The notes below the pieces were generated by a model. The model had not been told where the DNA came from. It did no database searches and saw only the letters and a program-made list of their open reading frames with translations. A stretch of DNA of 64,000 nt, taken from positions 10,266-74,265 of the forward strand of contig VXAA01006464.1 in assembly GCA_013399115.1 (NCBI GenBank). The letters run 5' to 3'. A program made the position numbers and the translations under genes. Source of the DNA: Anseranas semipalmata (Eukaryota; Chordata; Aves; Anseriformes; Anseranatidae). This document shows, piece by piece, positions 13,429 through 26,099 of this stretch. Every line of letters starts with the position of its first letter. Position 1 is the stretch's first letter.

Positions 13429-16169
13429 CTGTCTTAATAGTTGCCTAGTATTGGGATGTACCAGATATAAATAAAGTTTCTACGAGTTCCCCCACTGAAA
13501 GTGCATTCAACACAGTGGGTCTCATTCTGACCCATCTTGATATACTAAGCACTCTCCAGTTATCAAAATTTTGGAAATATTATATTCTGCATGAGCTATT
13601 ACTGTACCTTTAAGATCAAAAGTAGATGAGATAATTAACTTGAATGCCATGTCTACAACTTTTTTTAAATCCAGTTTATCCAAGATAGCTTCTTTTTAAT
13701 TAGTTCTTGGCAGGCACTGCAGCTTTGATAGTAATTCTAAGCCATATTCCATTGAAGTGTTTCAGCAAGTTTCTGTATCTTAAAGCCACAATATAGAACT
13801 TGCAGCAAAATCCATTTTGCTGGTTCTTTAAAGCTATCTCTGGTGTCTAATCTGCCAAAGATGAGGAACATGCATACATGCAGAGCTTTGCAGGATAGTG
13901 CTCATAATTGTAGCTACTAATTGTAGATATAGAGATTCTTGCTACGTTATTAGTTGAGTTTCAGCTACAACCTGGAGCTCTAATTGGTAGAAAGTATACA
14001 GAAGTGGATTGCTCAGTGTGCATAGTTTCTTTTTTGTTTTTCTGTTTGCAGATAGCAAGTATACTACTAGCATCTTATCTTGGAAATTATTCTGCTTTTA
14101 TCACCAGAGCAGATCAAATCAGCTTTAGCATCTATGCTTATTCTAGCCTATCAGAAACTTAGATCTCTATTTTTAACAGCATTTCTTTTGTACATATGTA
14201 CCATAATAAAGCAGGAACCGATTAGTGATGTATGTGGAGAGGAAACATAGGAGATTTCTATAGCCTACCCCAGATGAGAAATACAGAATACAGACAGGAA
14301 TTTCCAAGATCTGAAATAGAACTGGAAGCTGCACAGAGCCCAATAAAGTATCATTCTGTATGAATTATTGTGCTCTTCTTTAGGTAGTGATCAAACATCG
14401 ATGTCACAGCTGGGATTTGATTCTGACTTGGCTTAAACCAATTTCTAAACTGATTTAGGGGACTTCAAATTGGCTCTTTCATTGTGCAGAGAATCTCTAC
14501 GTTATTGGTCAAATCCACAAGTGTATGAGATACTGAGAAGAGTCATTCATTTTGCTCATGTTTCAATTTCTATTAGCTGTATCTCATACCTCATGGAATT
14601 TTACCCATATAGTCATATCTAATGTGAGAAAAACCTAAGGAACATACTTGAGTAACACCTGTATAAAAATGCTCCTGCCTGTTAGGAGCATGTACACATA
14701 CAATTTTTGCACTTTTCTAGAATACCTAAATGCTGTCCTGTGCACTTCAGATCATCTGCTAGTGAAAGTACAATGATTTGGTTGTAAACATTAATCAAAA
14801 TTTATACCAGCCATTTTGTACTGCCACTGTGGTCAGAATGGATTACCATCATTCTTGTCTGCTCATAGGGTATGATTGTCTTTTCACAATAGAAATCCAA
14901 CAATACAGAGAGTTATTGTCAGATTTAGCATATATCTTAGCAGAGAATGCTTATATCGATGAAACTTGCCAAGTTTCATCAGTTTGCTTCAGCGTTTTCA
15001 TTCCATTTGTATGACCCAATTTTAGCTCATTGATGATAACATATTTTGATTTAAACTCACTTAGATGTCAAGACAGTTTGGTTCAAAAATCCTGTTGAAT
15101 TTAACTCATTTCAGTGTTTCCTGATGTGATGTTCTTATATATCAGCAAGTATAAGAAGTTTTGTCTTTACTGTTTTTCTGAACTGGGAGAGAATGGTTAC
15201 CTATAAAATTGCCAAACATAAAATTTTGATCTAACCATTTTCTGCTCACTGATGAACAATCAATTTCAAGTCTCCTGTGAAATTTCCAATCAGTTTTTAA
15301 GTTCATTTTTAACTTACCAAACATATTCTTTAGTTCTCACTTTCATAGTAATTCACTCCAACTTTATCTGCTGACAAGATGCCATATTATTTAGACACCA
15401 ATTTCTTAACAAACAGAAGGAGAATATGCAAACATGATGTGCCAAGAATATATGTCAGTGCCCTGAAAGCTGCCAAATTTCATAGATGATGATTTGCCTT
15501 GTTAATTATTTTGACATGACTACCCATTGCAATAGTCTTAACACAATTTTTCCATTCCTAGATATCCTTAAAACTCACACCTAATATTTCCAGATGAATA
15601 TCAAGCTCTCTTCTGTCTTCTACTGGCAGAAATATGTAAAGCCTGGGGCTCTAGGATTAGCAGTGGATTAGATATAAGGAGTCTTAGGGGTGCAAGTTTT
15701 AGTTGTAACCTGTGTAATTTTAAGTCTGAAAATGATCAAAACAATCTCAGGAACATACTGTTTTGCATTAAAAATCCTGTTAGACACAGTCAATAACATT
15801 TCTTAATAAAATTTTGTATATGCCATATGCAAAATTCTTATTTAATAGAAAATGCCACTCAAAAAAATACTAGGAATATATAACATCTAGTTTTTTCTTT
15901 TTTTTAATTTTCATGTCTTTGAGGAAAAACAAGAACGTATATTCTTCCTTTTAAATTAGAAGTAGTGTTCATTTTTCTTATCATCATAATTTCAGATAAA
16001 CTCAGAGTTTCATATCTGGTTTTGTGTAAGATAACTCATATCAGATACATGTTATCCATTAGCATGAAGTCAATTCACTTAAAACATACTGGCTTTTTAG
16101 GAGGAACCAAAAATACAGGCCTCACAAGTCACAGTTCTTACTAGAGAGTAATGAGTAGTTTTCCTATTC
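13429..16169. other. AT-rich non-coding stretch, no gene seen
   Basis: Nothing recognised: short frames only, no interspersed repeat, no notable simple repeat. Confidence 0.65.
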
Positions 16170-16395
16170 AAAAGGGACTACTGTCATCTAATCTGAGTGC
16201 CTTTATTCTGGAATTATAAGACTTCTCGGCATTAGTTCTTGCTTCAAATCCAATTGTTTGGGTCGAAATAGAATTCTTTCATAAAGTCCATCCAATGAAG
16301 ACGTTTCTAATGATAAAATTAACCCGCAGTCCTTGGCTAGCTCCAAAGGTATCTCTTAATGTTCTGTGTCCTGTTCCTATTTTTTCTAGCTATGG
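16170..16395 (-). mobile_element. Ancient CR1-type LINE 3' remnant, minus strand
   Basis: Highly diverged. The order of segments fits the 3' region of the old amniote CR1 family read on the minus strand: a 'gtcatctaatctg' segment (tail 'cagactagatgac'), then a stretch resembling the C-terminal RT end, then 'agtccttggctagctcc' where the family has the W-N-x-L-P-R-V coding segment. Assigned from remembered family layout. Confidence 0.5.
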
Positions 16396-19300
16396 GACCT
16401 CATTGTTCAGGCGTAAATGATTTTGAATAACCTGCTATTCAAATTTATTTTTCTACATGGCAAGTAAAGCATTCAGCTGCCTAGACATAACCTATTGCTT
16501 TACATATGCCCTATGGACTCCAGTGTTATTTCAGAGTGCATAGTCTTCCACAGGTCCTGTGACATACCTGTCAGAGCTGTGTGGATGTCTTGGACATCCT
16601 CAGATGTGGAAACTGAGTTAATACATTGTATGTAGTAATAAAATCATGACTTAAACTATTAAGTCATGGTATTTCCTTAGCAAGCTAAATAATTTGAGGT
16701 TTTGAAGTCTACATTACAAGGAATATTTTCCTACAAGGAATATTTCCTTCAATCATTCTTATTGACCTTTGCCACATCAGATCCCAATTCCTACATTTCC
16801 TCAAGTCCCACTCTATGCAGACTACTTTTCTAATGTAGACAGTACACGTGTGTATTTACTCATATTGTTTGCCCCTTTAATCAAAAAAAGATGTTTTTTA
16901 ACAGTTAAAGAGTGTAGATAACATACATGATGAAATTGTTTTCATTGTGTATTCCTTGCTTCTCATTCACTCAACTTTTTGACAGGGATTTCTTCAGAGC
17001 TAAGTAACAACATTAAGGTACAGATTTGCACCAGTTTCATGTTTAAGCCTTGTACTATAGTATCTTGTTTCTTTAAATGTAGTTGCAACCTTGATCCTAA
17101 GTAAATAGTTGCCTGTTCTCCATCCAGACTGAACCAGTTTCGTTGGTCAAGATGTAATACTCGTCCTAAAACATAATCTTTAATCCAAACCCAGTATCCA
17201 TAATACTATTTGCTTCTAAACTTCCTTGTGTCATGGCTTAGTTGTGACAGCAGTCTATTAAAGGTTTCAATGGATGTGTTAATATGCAGTGTATTCAGAT
17301 TGCATGATGGCTACTTAAATTAATCTCTAATCAAAGTTTGTAGGAAAAAAAATCAGTGTAGCAGCTCTCCATTTAATATTTTAATTATCAAATTGTAGAA
17401 TTAAACTTATCTCCATGAACATTAGTATATTTTTAAACACAGATCCAGATTAGAGCAGCCTATGTATTATATATGACATACTTACAATATACTGCATGGA
17501 AATAGCATGAGTTTATGTTTCTATATGTGTTCAAAATCCTTACGCTTACTAGGCATTGGTACAAAAATATTTTCTTCTAAGGTTCAAACTTAGAAGGCAC
17601 ACAGCCTCATAAAAATCCTGTGACATGCTTTAAAAGACTCTGGAACTTCTCACTGAAAACAATAGTTAAATTCACCTTCCACTTTAGTTAGTGATGAAAT
17701 AGTGACAGAAATAGTGATGCAGCAGAGCACTGATAAATCATTTAACCTACAAAAGGATATTGGTGCAGATATTCCAATACCTCCATCAGTATAGGATAAT
17801 ACAGTGTCTTCAGGATTCCACTATCCTTAGCATAACTCCACAAGCACTAGTGGTTTTTTAAAAGTGGAGTTTCAGCCTACAGCAAGTCCATGCAACTGGG
17901 GAATTAGTTACAGTTATTGATCATTACTTTGTGCTACTGTTTCAGTTGTTGATCATTATTTGTATGAGTGGTTAGAGTACTGCTTTATTCTCTTAACTCT
18001 GACTCTCTTATTTGATAGATTGTCTTTGATCAGCAGAATTTAAGAAATGGCTGTGTATTGTCCAATTACCGTCCTAAAAACCTGTTGTAGTGTTATTTGG
18101 TATGTCTGTCAAATGAATTGATTTACTTTACTGCTTTTCTACATAAGTTGTCAGCTTCACTGTGAACACTCCAAGTCAGTTCTTATAGCTCTTTTAAATG
18201 TTTTTTTTTTCTTTTGACAACCTGATCTTTCTTTTTTTCTGAAATTTCCCATCATATAGTGTTCAGTTTAGTGGGTTATTAAAGAGGAACTATGTTTCCC
18301 TCAGCCTCAGCTCACCAGAAGGTAACCAAAAAACTCAGAGTAAGGGAGTCCAAAGAAGATTACAGATTACAGCTGAGACTACAAGGGACTAAAACCAAGA
18401 TTATTTGCTGGGATTTTGCCTTTGAAAACAAACAAACAAACAAAAAAACAAAAAAAAAAAAACCAAAGTTTATCACACAAACCTTTAATAGATAGTCAAC
18501 CCAAGTTTTATACATAGGATATAGTGACATCCAGATAAAAACAACAACAACAAAAAAAGACAGCTTTTTACTGCAACCAGATTTTCTGAATTCTCTAAAA
18601 TGAAATGTTAATGATGAAACCTTAACATATAAAAGCATTACAAAATCGTTTATCTAAGGGTGAAAATTAGAACATGCACTTTTGCCCCTATCAGTGCAGG
18701 GCTGTTCTTAATGGTTTTTCATAACAATTTTGTTGTAACCAGGAAAATTAATGGATGTCATTTTGACAGAAAGCATTGCCACTTAAGTTTAAGACATAAA
18801 AATCTATGGCAGACATTTCAGACAAGTAAGATTACTTACACTTAAGGAGAACCCCCCCCTCTATAATATTAGCAGAAAAAGTCATTAAAATCTTACAATT
18901 AAATAAGACTCTTTCAGTAAGGGCAACAGTTCACATGCCTATTAGAAGTTAATCATGTTATTCTTGAGAACTTTTGTGACCTAAAATCTATAACCAGAAT
19001 GACTGGAATTCTTTAGATAATACATGTCTCACTATCAACATGTTATGATCCTGAAATGAAACAAAGGAAATAAGATCATTCATTTTAAACACATTTTTAA
19101 AATGTATGGCAAAAGAAAACTTAAATCATTGCAGTGAAACTGCAGAGAGTTCCTAGTTCTGCATCTTTATTCTTGAATCTTATTTTACACCTATTTCTTG
19201 TCACAAACCCAGCATCCAGCATGCATCACTGCTGCTTCCGTGTCAAATTCTACTGACTGTTGCATCTTGGATGCAGAACAGTGTCTAATTTTGATGGTAA

Positions 19301-19747
19301 ACAGCAACATTTATTCTCTCCAGTTTCTGACAGAAACAGACAAACACAAACAGCAGAAATGAGTGAGGCAAGTAAGCCATTAACCTAATGGATGAAGAAC
19401 AGGGAGCTTGTGCTGTAGTTTAAATCTCTGGGGTACAGCTCTTTGCAGCTCTAATTTACCAATTTGTTTAATTTCAAATACAGCTAAGAAACATTATAGC
19501 CAATTAGTTCCAGTAGGGCTATAAGGCTGTATATTTAAATACCCCACTTGTATTGCTTTCCTGATAAACTGAAATATGTCTCATCTCATTCCAGGCTGTT
19601 CCAAAATAGCAGCTGTTTTTTAAATTCTCATCTGGGACACCAGTTAAAAGTCCTTGAAAATTAAATGAAATTCACTCAATTAGGCTAAAGAAACATCTAA
19701 GCCAACTATTAGTTAGAGGAATTTTATTTAGCTTAGCCCTGTCAAAT
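16396..19747. other. AT-rich non-coding stretch, no gene seen
   Basis: Short frames only. It includes an imperfect 32-base-period duplication (17911-17963), AAAC/A-rich tracts near 18.43 kb and an ACA run near 18.54 kb. No interspersed repeat was recognised. Confidence 0.65.
18425..18462. repeat. (AAAC)n and A-rich tract
   Basis: AAAC units followed by a run of A residues. Simple repeat. Confidence 0.9.
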
Positions 19748-21160
19748 CATAAAGTCACAGAATGGTTTGGGTTGGAAGGGACCTTAAAGACCATCTAGTT
19801 CCAACCCCCTGCCATGGGCAGGGACACCTTCCACTAGATCAGGTTGCCCAAAGCCCCATCCAACCTGACCTTGAACACTTCCAGGGATGGGGCATCCATG
19901 ACTTCTCTGGGCAACCTGTTCCAGTGCCTCACAACCCTCATAGTAAAGAATTTCTTCTGAATATCTAATCTAAACATACCCTCTTTTAGTTTAAAACCAT
20001 TATCCCTTGTCCTATCTCTACACTCCCTGATAAAGAGTCCCTCCCCATCTTTCCTATAGGCCCCTTTTAGGTACTGGAAGGCAGCTCGACCTTTCTCTTC
20101 TATAGGCTGAACAACCTCAACCCTGTCAGCCTGTCTTCATAGGAGAGGTGTTCCAGCCTGCTGATCATCTTTGTGGCCCTGCTCTGGACTCAGTCCAACA
20201 GGTCCATGTCCTTCTTGTGCTGGGGGCCCCAGATCTGAAGGCAGTACTCCAGGTGGGGTCTCACAAGAGTGGAGTAGAGGGAGACAATCACCTCCCTCGA
20301 CCTGCTGGTCACGCTTCTTTTGATGCAGCCGAGGATACAATCTGCTTTCTGGACTGCAAGTGCATTGCCGGCTCATATTCAGTTTTTCATCCACCAATAC
20401 CTCCAAGTCATCTCCACAGGACTGCTCTCAATCCACTTGCCCAGCCTGTATTCCTGTTTGGAATTGCTCTGAACTAGGTGCAGAATCTTGCACTTGGCCT
20501 TGTTGAACTTCATGAGGATCACACGGGCCCACCTTTCAAGCCTGTCAAGGTCCCTCTGGATGGTACCCCTTCCCTCCAGGATGTTGACTGCACCACGCAG
20601 CTTGGTGTCGCCCGCAAACTTGCTGCAGGTGCACTCAATCTCACTGTCTATGTCATTAACAAAGATATTAAATGGTACCAGTCCCAGTATGGACCTCTGA
20701 GGGACACTATTTGTCACCAAACTCCACATGGGCATCAACCCATTGACCGAAACTCTTTTAGTTCGACCGTCCAGCCAATTCCTTATCCACCAAGTCGCCC
20801 ATCTGTCAAATCCATGTCTCTCCAATTTAGATACAAGGATGCCATGGAGGATAGTGTCAAATACTTTGTACAGCGGTGAGACTGACTGGCCTGTAGTTCC
20901 CCAGGTCTTCCTTTTTTCTGTTTTAAAAATGAAGGTTATGTTTTCCCTTTTCCAACCAATGGGAACTTCACCGGACTGCCACGACTTCTTAAATATGATG
21001 GAGAATGGTTTAGCAACTTCATCCACCAGTTCTCACAGGTCTCTCAGGTGCATTTCATCAGGTCCCATGGACTTGTGCACCTTCAGGTTTCTTAGATGGT
21101 CTCAAACCTGATCTTCTCTTACAGTGGGTGTTTCTTTATTCTCACAGTCCCTGCCTTTGG
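19748..21160 (-). mobile_element. CR1 LINE, 5'-truncated, internally deleted, minus strand
   Basis: On the minus strand this element runs from the start of the RT region (near 21160) to the 3' tail at 19748-19800. The tail is the 'gatggtctTTAAGGTCCCTTCCAACCC' class followed by an ATTCTGTGAC-type end. RT coding sequence fills 20379-21026, and the ORF2 C-terminus follows in another frame down to about 20140. The part normally lying between 'L-P-V-S-L-T' and 'K-A-F-D-T' of the RT is missing; the junction lies near 20860-20885. No target-site duplication is expected for CR1, and none was sought. Confidence 0.95.
20379..21026 (-). pseudogene. CR1 ORF2 reverse-transcriptase fragment, open frame but dead
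   Basis: A 215-codon uninterrupted frame matching the CR1 ORF2 RT domain. It begins with M-D-E-V-A-K-P-F-S-I-I-F (family A-D-E-V-A-K-P-L-S-I-I-F), continues through G-Q-S-V-S, then jumps to K-V-F-D-T-I-L-H and R-N-W-L-D-G-R-T-K-R-V-S-V-N-G. Roughly 70-80 residues that normally lie between these blocks are absent, yet the frame is kept. The polymerase motif that should read F-A-D-D reads F-A-G-D, with the glycine codon at 20610-20612 on the plus strand. The missing block includes the start of motif A and the first aspartate changed, so the product could not polymerise. The methionine start is incidental. Downstream, the C-terminal part continues in a shifted frame, so the element is a relic. 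Confidence 0.9.
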
Positions 21161-21631
21161 AACGTTAAAAGGACTTCAAACTATGCTGCCCTGTGAACTT
21201 GCAACTGTAATTTAAACTCTGTATTATTTATTTGTTTATTTTATGTTCACATAAGCACAAACATACATTTCATGTAAGCCTAGAAAAACAGAATTAAAAA
21301 ATAAACAGTACAGGATTGCTTAAAGTCTGCATTGTAGAGATACCAAGAATATTTTCACTGTTCAGCCAGTAAGACTGCCACATATGGGACTTTTGTCTCA
21401 ATATGTCTCATATTGTTTATATTTTCTGAACCTTTGAATGTTAAAATTAGCAGTCCTGTCTTTTTCTTGTAATTTTGTAAGATGTGTCTCTTTCTTTGTT
21501 TTCTAAAATACATCTCACAGGCTAGTAACTGAAGAACTTAACAAATGAAAGCATGACAGAGAAAGAGACATAACAGAATGCATAGTTGTCTTTTCCTACT
21601 AAGCACAGAAAAAAAATGATGAAGACAGATT

Positions 21632-21657
21632 AAAATAAATAAATAAATAAATAAATA
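21632..21657. repeat. (AAAT)n microsatellite
   Basis: About six AAAT units, followed after a short spacer by an AAT run (21665-21676). Confidence 0.93.
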
Positions 21658-21842
21658 TTTGAAAAATAATAATAATGGCCCCCAAAATTACTTGCAGGCA
21701 CACCCTTGAGAACATTTCTTCTTTTTTACTCCAGCCAAAGGTATTATGTTCTGATCCAATTCAAATATGAATTGTCATTCATATTTAAAGTTTAATTTGG
21801 CTGGTATCCTTTATCATACCCATGTTTTCACAGGTCACATAT

Positions 21843-21861
21843 TGTGTGTGTGTGTGTGTGT
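21843..21861. repeat. (TG)n microsatellite
   Basis: About nine uninterrupted TG units. Confidence 0.95.
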
Positions 21862-22673
21862 TTTATTTACCCGTATAAATATATTCTTACCTAGAATATG
21901 TTATATATATATATAATCTATAATATACATATTTACATAATGCATATACAAAGGTACATTTGTTTATGTATGTATGTGAGCTATCTTTATTTGCTGATAG
22001 GGTTAGAGAATACAGAGATTATACCCTGCACCTTCAGGAATGTTTAGGACACTAGCTATTCTTGAACTGAAATAATCAAAAAATATCCTCCTAAACTCCT
22101 TGAAGGACTTCAGAGTCCCTGTTTTGCCCAAGATTATTTTTCTGGACTGATTATCAGGAACCCACTTTGATATCAAAAACATGTTATACTACAATTTCCA
22201 AAAACAAACATCCCAACAAGTGCATCTTGCTGTAGTTTCTTCGCTTTACACCATAGTATTCAACAGAATCCTATATTATCCCTTTTCACAACATACACAC
22301 ACACAAAGCTAGAGGGTAGTAATTTATATGTGTTGTATCACCAGAGATTCCTTAGTCAACCCATTGACTCAGGTCCAAATTAATACAGACTAAGAGGGAG
22401 ACAATAAAGAATCGTTAGGACAAAGAAGCAGCCTTCTGCCATGTAATGTCATTCGAGTCCTTGAAGAGAGAAAGGAATGGACATCCAAGAGCAGATCTCA
22501 AATTTGTATCTCTGACAAGCACATTAAGTGTAATAACCACATTTCCCAACTAGCACACAAGAATAGAGACAGACAAGTTTAGCTTCACTTATGCTGCTCT
22601 TGTTCAGTTATGCCACACTCTGTATCTATTATTCTCATGAGAACTGTGGTAATGACTATCTTCTCCATACATC

Positions 22674-23120
22674 ATGGCACAGTGTGGGCAGGCAGCTCCC
22701 TGGGGCTGGAGCTGTGAGCTGTGGTGGCTCCCCCAGGCCAGCAGGGCAGGGTCTGGCAACCAGGGACCATCCCATCACCCCAGAAAGGGTAGGTTGAGGC
22801 AATCCCAGCTCCGGCCTTCAGGCACCTCCCTGGGAATGGTGATGGGCCAAGGTCGGACTGGGATGTCAAAACATGAGATCAGGGATACGAGGGTCAGACA
22901 CAATCCCAGGATGGCTAGGCAGGGCTGTGGGCCCAGATCGGATGCTGAGCACAGGCCAGGCTGCAATATGAGGGGGCTGTTGCCCCAGCAGGGGCCAAGC
23001 ATGGCTACCTCAGCTGAAATAAGTCCCCATGCGCAGGATATTGCCATGCCGCTGCTAAGCTGGCCCCCAGGCCCAGTAGCCACACCCCCTGGAGGGAGAA
23101 GCACTCAGGGCCTGAGTTGA
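22674..23120. other. GC-rich island of unknown origin
   Basis: A sharply bounded block of GC-rich sequence inside AT-rich flanks. Both strands carry open frames (148 codons on plus from 22674, 109 codons on minus from 23104), as expected by chance at this base composition. Neither translation shows a domain I recognise. It could be part of an LTR or another repeat, a minisatellite relic, or a fragment of a promoter-type island. I see no tandem unit and no TATA box or polyadenylation signal in a sensible position. Confidence 0.5.
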
Positions 23121-23486
23121 AAACCCAGAGAAAGAGAACTGTACACTGACAGAATTTTATCTTCTATTTCCTCTACTATTCCAAAGGGTTATTTTATTTC
23201 CATCACTGAATTAACTTACTTCAGAAACACTCACAGTTTGCAGGACGGAAGTATCATCACAGCTCCTGACTTATGCAGCCCTCTCAGTCCTGGCAGGACA
23301 ACCATGTGCTGATCTTCAGGGTATGTGGCACAGATCATCTGTATTCATTTTGTTTCTACAGAAAATAGTTTGACCTGAAGCCTTGTGTGACGCAAAACTG
23401 TAGTTCTCAACACATTTTCTAAAATGTAAAACAAATAAAGCATGATGTAAGTGAAAACAAGTTCTAAGAAAAAAAAAAAAAAAAAC
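23121..23486. repeat. Short unique stretch ending in an (A)17 tract
   Basis: AT-rich sequence without a recognisable feature apart from an A17 tract at about 23469-23485, which sits directly next to the broken 3' side of the following minus-strand CR1. Confidence 0.7.
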
Positions 23487-24649
23487 TCACAGACATCCAG
23501 GTAAAGCAAAACCCATTAACCTCTGAGCCTGACTATCCAGCCAACTTTTTGCCCTGCCACTTGCATGTTGCATACCCATCCAGACCATAATGATGTTTAC
23601 AAGGATATTGTGGGATGTTTTGTTGAAAGCCATGATAAATTTAAGGTAAGTGACATCTGCCGCTCTCCCCTCACCCAGAAATCCAGTCATTTTATCATAG
23701 AAGGCAAATAGATTGGTCAGGTATAATTTACCACTGGTAAATCCATGCTGACTTTTTCTTCATCCCCGTTCTTCTCCTGTGTGCACTCAGAAATGTTCTC
23801 CAGCATGACTTGCTCCATGATTTTCCTCGCAACTGAAGTTAGGCTGACTGGCCTGTACTTCCTCAGGGTCCATTTGCCTTTAACCAGTTGTCAGGGATCT
23901 TCCCCAATCTCCATGACCTTTTAAAGGTGACAGAGGGCTGGAGACCTGTCATCACTTAAAAAGTGGCCTTTCAAGGACATCAGCCAGCTCCCTCAGCTAT
24001 TTCAGGTGCAGCCTGTCTGGTCCCACTACATATATGGGTCAAGTCCTCTCAAGAACCCTGACTCAACCATCACCCATTTCTGGTTTTTGTCACCTCTTTG
24101 AACCCTGTCTCTTAGCATAAAGACCTCAGAGACCTTCTCAGTGAAAACTGAGGAAGAGAAGACATTGAATATTTTAGTGTTATCTGTGTCCACTGTCAAA
24201 TTGTCAAAACTCACTCATCCTCTTAAGCAAGGGGTAGACTCTTCTTGTTCAACATTTTACTATTAAAGTAGAGATTCCTTGTTGTCCTTGATATCTTTTG
24301 GAAGTCTCAACTCCTGCTGAGCTTCAGCTTTCCTAATAACATCCCCCCCCATGCCTAGTCAATGTTATTAAGTTTCTCCCTTGTAGCTTGTCACGGCTTC
24401 CAATTCTTGTATATTGCCATTTTGTGTTGGAGCTCCACCACAAGTTTCCTTCTTAGCCAAGTCAGTCTTCTGATAGGTCTTGTTATCCTGGGTATCAGGA
24501 CAACCCGTTCCTGCATTTGAAGAATTGTATCCATAAAGATCTTTTAGTTTTCCTGGGCAGCTTTGCCCTTTAGAGCTGCTTCCCATGTGATCCCACCTAT
24601 CAGTTCCCTGAATAGGACAAAATCTGATCTCCTTAAATCCAGGGTCCAT
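23487..24649 (-). pseudogene. Broken CR1 ORF2 segments
   Basis: Three separate minus-strand frames preserve pieces of ORF2. 24368-24649 covers the endonuclease-RT linker. 24026-24214 contains N-T-K-I-F-N-V-F-S-S-S-V-F-T-E-K, the family's L-N-A-F-F-A-S-V-F-T block. 23487-23690 contains Y-L-K-F-I-M-A-F-N-K-T-S-H-N-I-L. The last block is RT motif A, where the family has L-D-F-S-K-A-F-D; here both aspartates are replaced (K and N). Stops and frame shifts separate the pieces. The protein would have nicked and reverse-transcribed CR1 RNA; this copy cannot. Confidence 0.85.
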
Positions 24650-24730
24650 ACTCAGCTACTTGCTTTCATTCACTCACCTCAGGGTCTTGAGCTCCACTCT
24701 TTCATGGTCATTACAGTCATCAGAGAAACA
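23487..24730 (-). mobile_element. CR1 LINE internal fragment (endonuclease C-terminus to RT N-terminus), minus strand
   Basis: Read on the minus strand, the order is: the endonuclease end with an S/N-D-H motif (N-D-H-E-R-V-E-L near 24690), the linker with K-D-I-K-D-N-K near 24290, the F-F-A-S-V-F-T-type block near 24130-24180, then the RT start near 23690. The fragment stops abruptly at about 23487, well before the RT catalytic F-A-D-D block and the 3' tail. It is therefore truncated at both ends, unlike an ordinary 5'-truncated LINE. It differs in sequence from the element at 19.7-21.2 kb and complements it in coverage. Confidence 0.85.
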
Positions 24731-26099
24731 AACAACTTTGACCTAGTTTTAGAGTGTGAACAACCCAAAGCATCTTGGACAGCTATTCCCTTAAATTAAG
24801 ACCTGGGGAAGAAACTTCTTGAACAGGCAGATATAGCAGAAAGCCCATATGTGTGAGGAAAATTAGATTGAGATTTGATAAATATTTCAAAATTTGTTCA
24901 ATAATGCTGTGTTTATGAGTTAAGACTGAGTTTCTGAGTTTAGAAATCAGTGATATACAGGTTGTTACCCAGGGTGTCTAAATCCTTTTGTGACCTGGAA
25001 AACTTAATTACTTTAAGAGCTAAAGAGGTCATAATCATGTCCATGTCATCATGGACAAAACCACCATGAGTAATGTAACTAAATAATGGCTGGTTGAATA
25101 TTTAATAAATGAATGTGCGTTGTCTTTTAAAGATGAAAGTGTTGCGATGACACAGAGAAGTGAAAGAAATATTATATTGTCCCAGCTTTTCTTTTCCATA
25201 CAATCTTAAGGATATCAAATGTTGAACTAAAAAAATTAGCTGTGAGAAATATTACATAACTTAGTTCAAAAAAAAAAAAAACTCATTAAATGTTTCATTC
25301 ATTCTAGAGAAACAGTAGCAATAAATATTTCTGAAACATTTTTAAGTTAATAAAAGGTCAGGGGTTATTCCAGGTATAGCTAATAAAAGAGTGGGTCATT
25401 GAGTATGAATGATAATATGTTTGAAACAGATCATGAGATGCACTGAACAGAAATCTGTGAAATACGGCATATCTTAAGTGGCACAAACAGTTTGATTTTT
25501 TTATATGATGAAAATCTGTTCAAATACTACTCAGTTTTTGTTATTTTTATTGGTGAATTAGTATCTTTAGCATAGTCATAAACAGATTTACTTGTAAAGC
25601 TTCTGCAAATATCCTCAGATTTTTATTTTTTTTTTTTAGTCTTTTAGTCTTCTAACCTGGATGCTATCGATATGATAAGTGGTGAGATTAGCAAAGTGTG
25701 CATGAATGAGCAACTGACTAAATGTTACAGTAATTAGATGGTTGGTAATATGTATGGCATTTTTCATTTGAATTTTATTGGCCTTTATTATGGACATTAA
25801 ATGTGTGCTCAGAGAGGAAATAAATGCAACGAGTTTATGTGCAGACATAATGTAAAGTAACCATTACAAAAATCCATAGCTACAAACAAGAAATTATAGG
25901 AGACCATTAACAAAAAACAGTATTCTGTAATGGAGTTATAGTTCACACATAAATTAAGCTTAGTGGTGTCACATTGTCCTGATGTTTCCTTATCCCCATG
26001 ACAGACATATTTGAAGTTCTCCCTTTCAGTCTTCTTTCCTCTACACTAAGAAAAACTTGTTCTTACAATTTTCATGGCTAGGTCACTTTTATAAAACTT
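24731..26099. other. AT-rich non-coding stretch, no gene seen
   Basis: Short frames only, a short A tract near 25.27 kb and a T tract near 25.63 kb. No repeat was recognised. Confidence 0.65.

Larger units (their letters stand above)
21161..22673. other. AT-rich non-coding stretch with microsatellites
   Basis: No gene seen. It holds AAAT and TG microsatellites and TA-rich sequence around 21.9 kb. Confidence 0.65.

Noticed and set aside
22674..23120. 148-codon plus-strand frame as a gene
   Set aside because: The opposite strand is also open over most of it, composition explains both, and no domain or splice signal supports coding.
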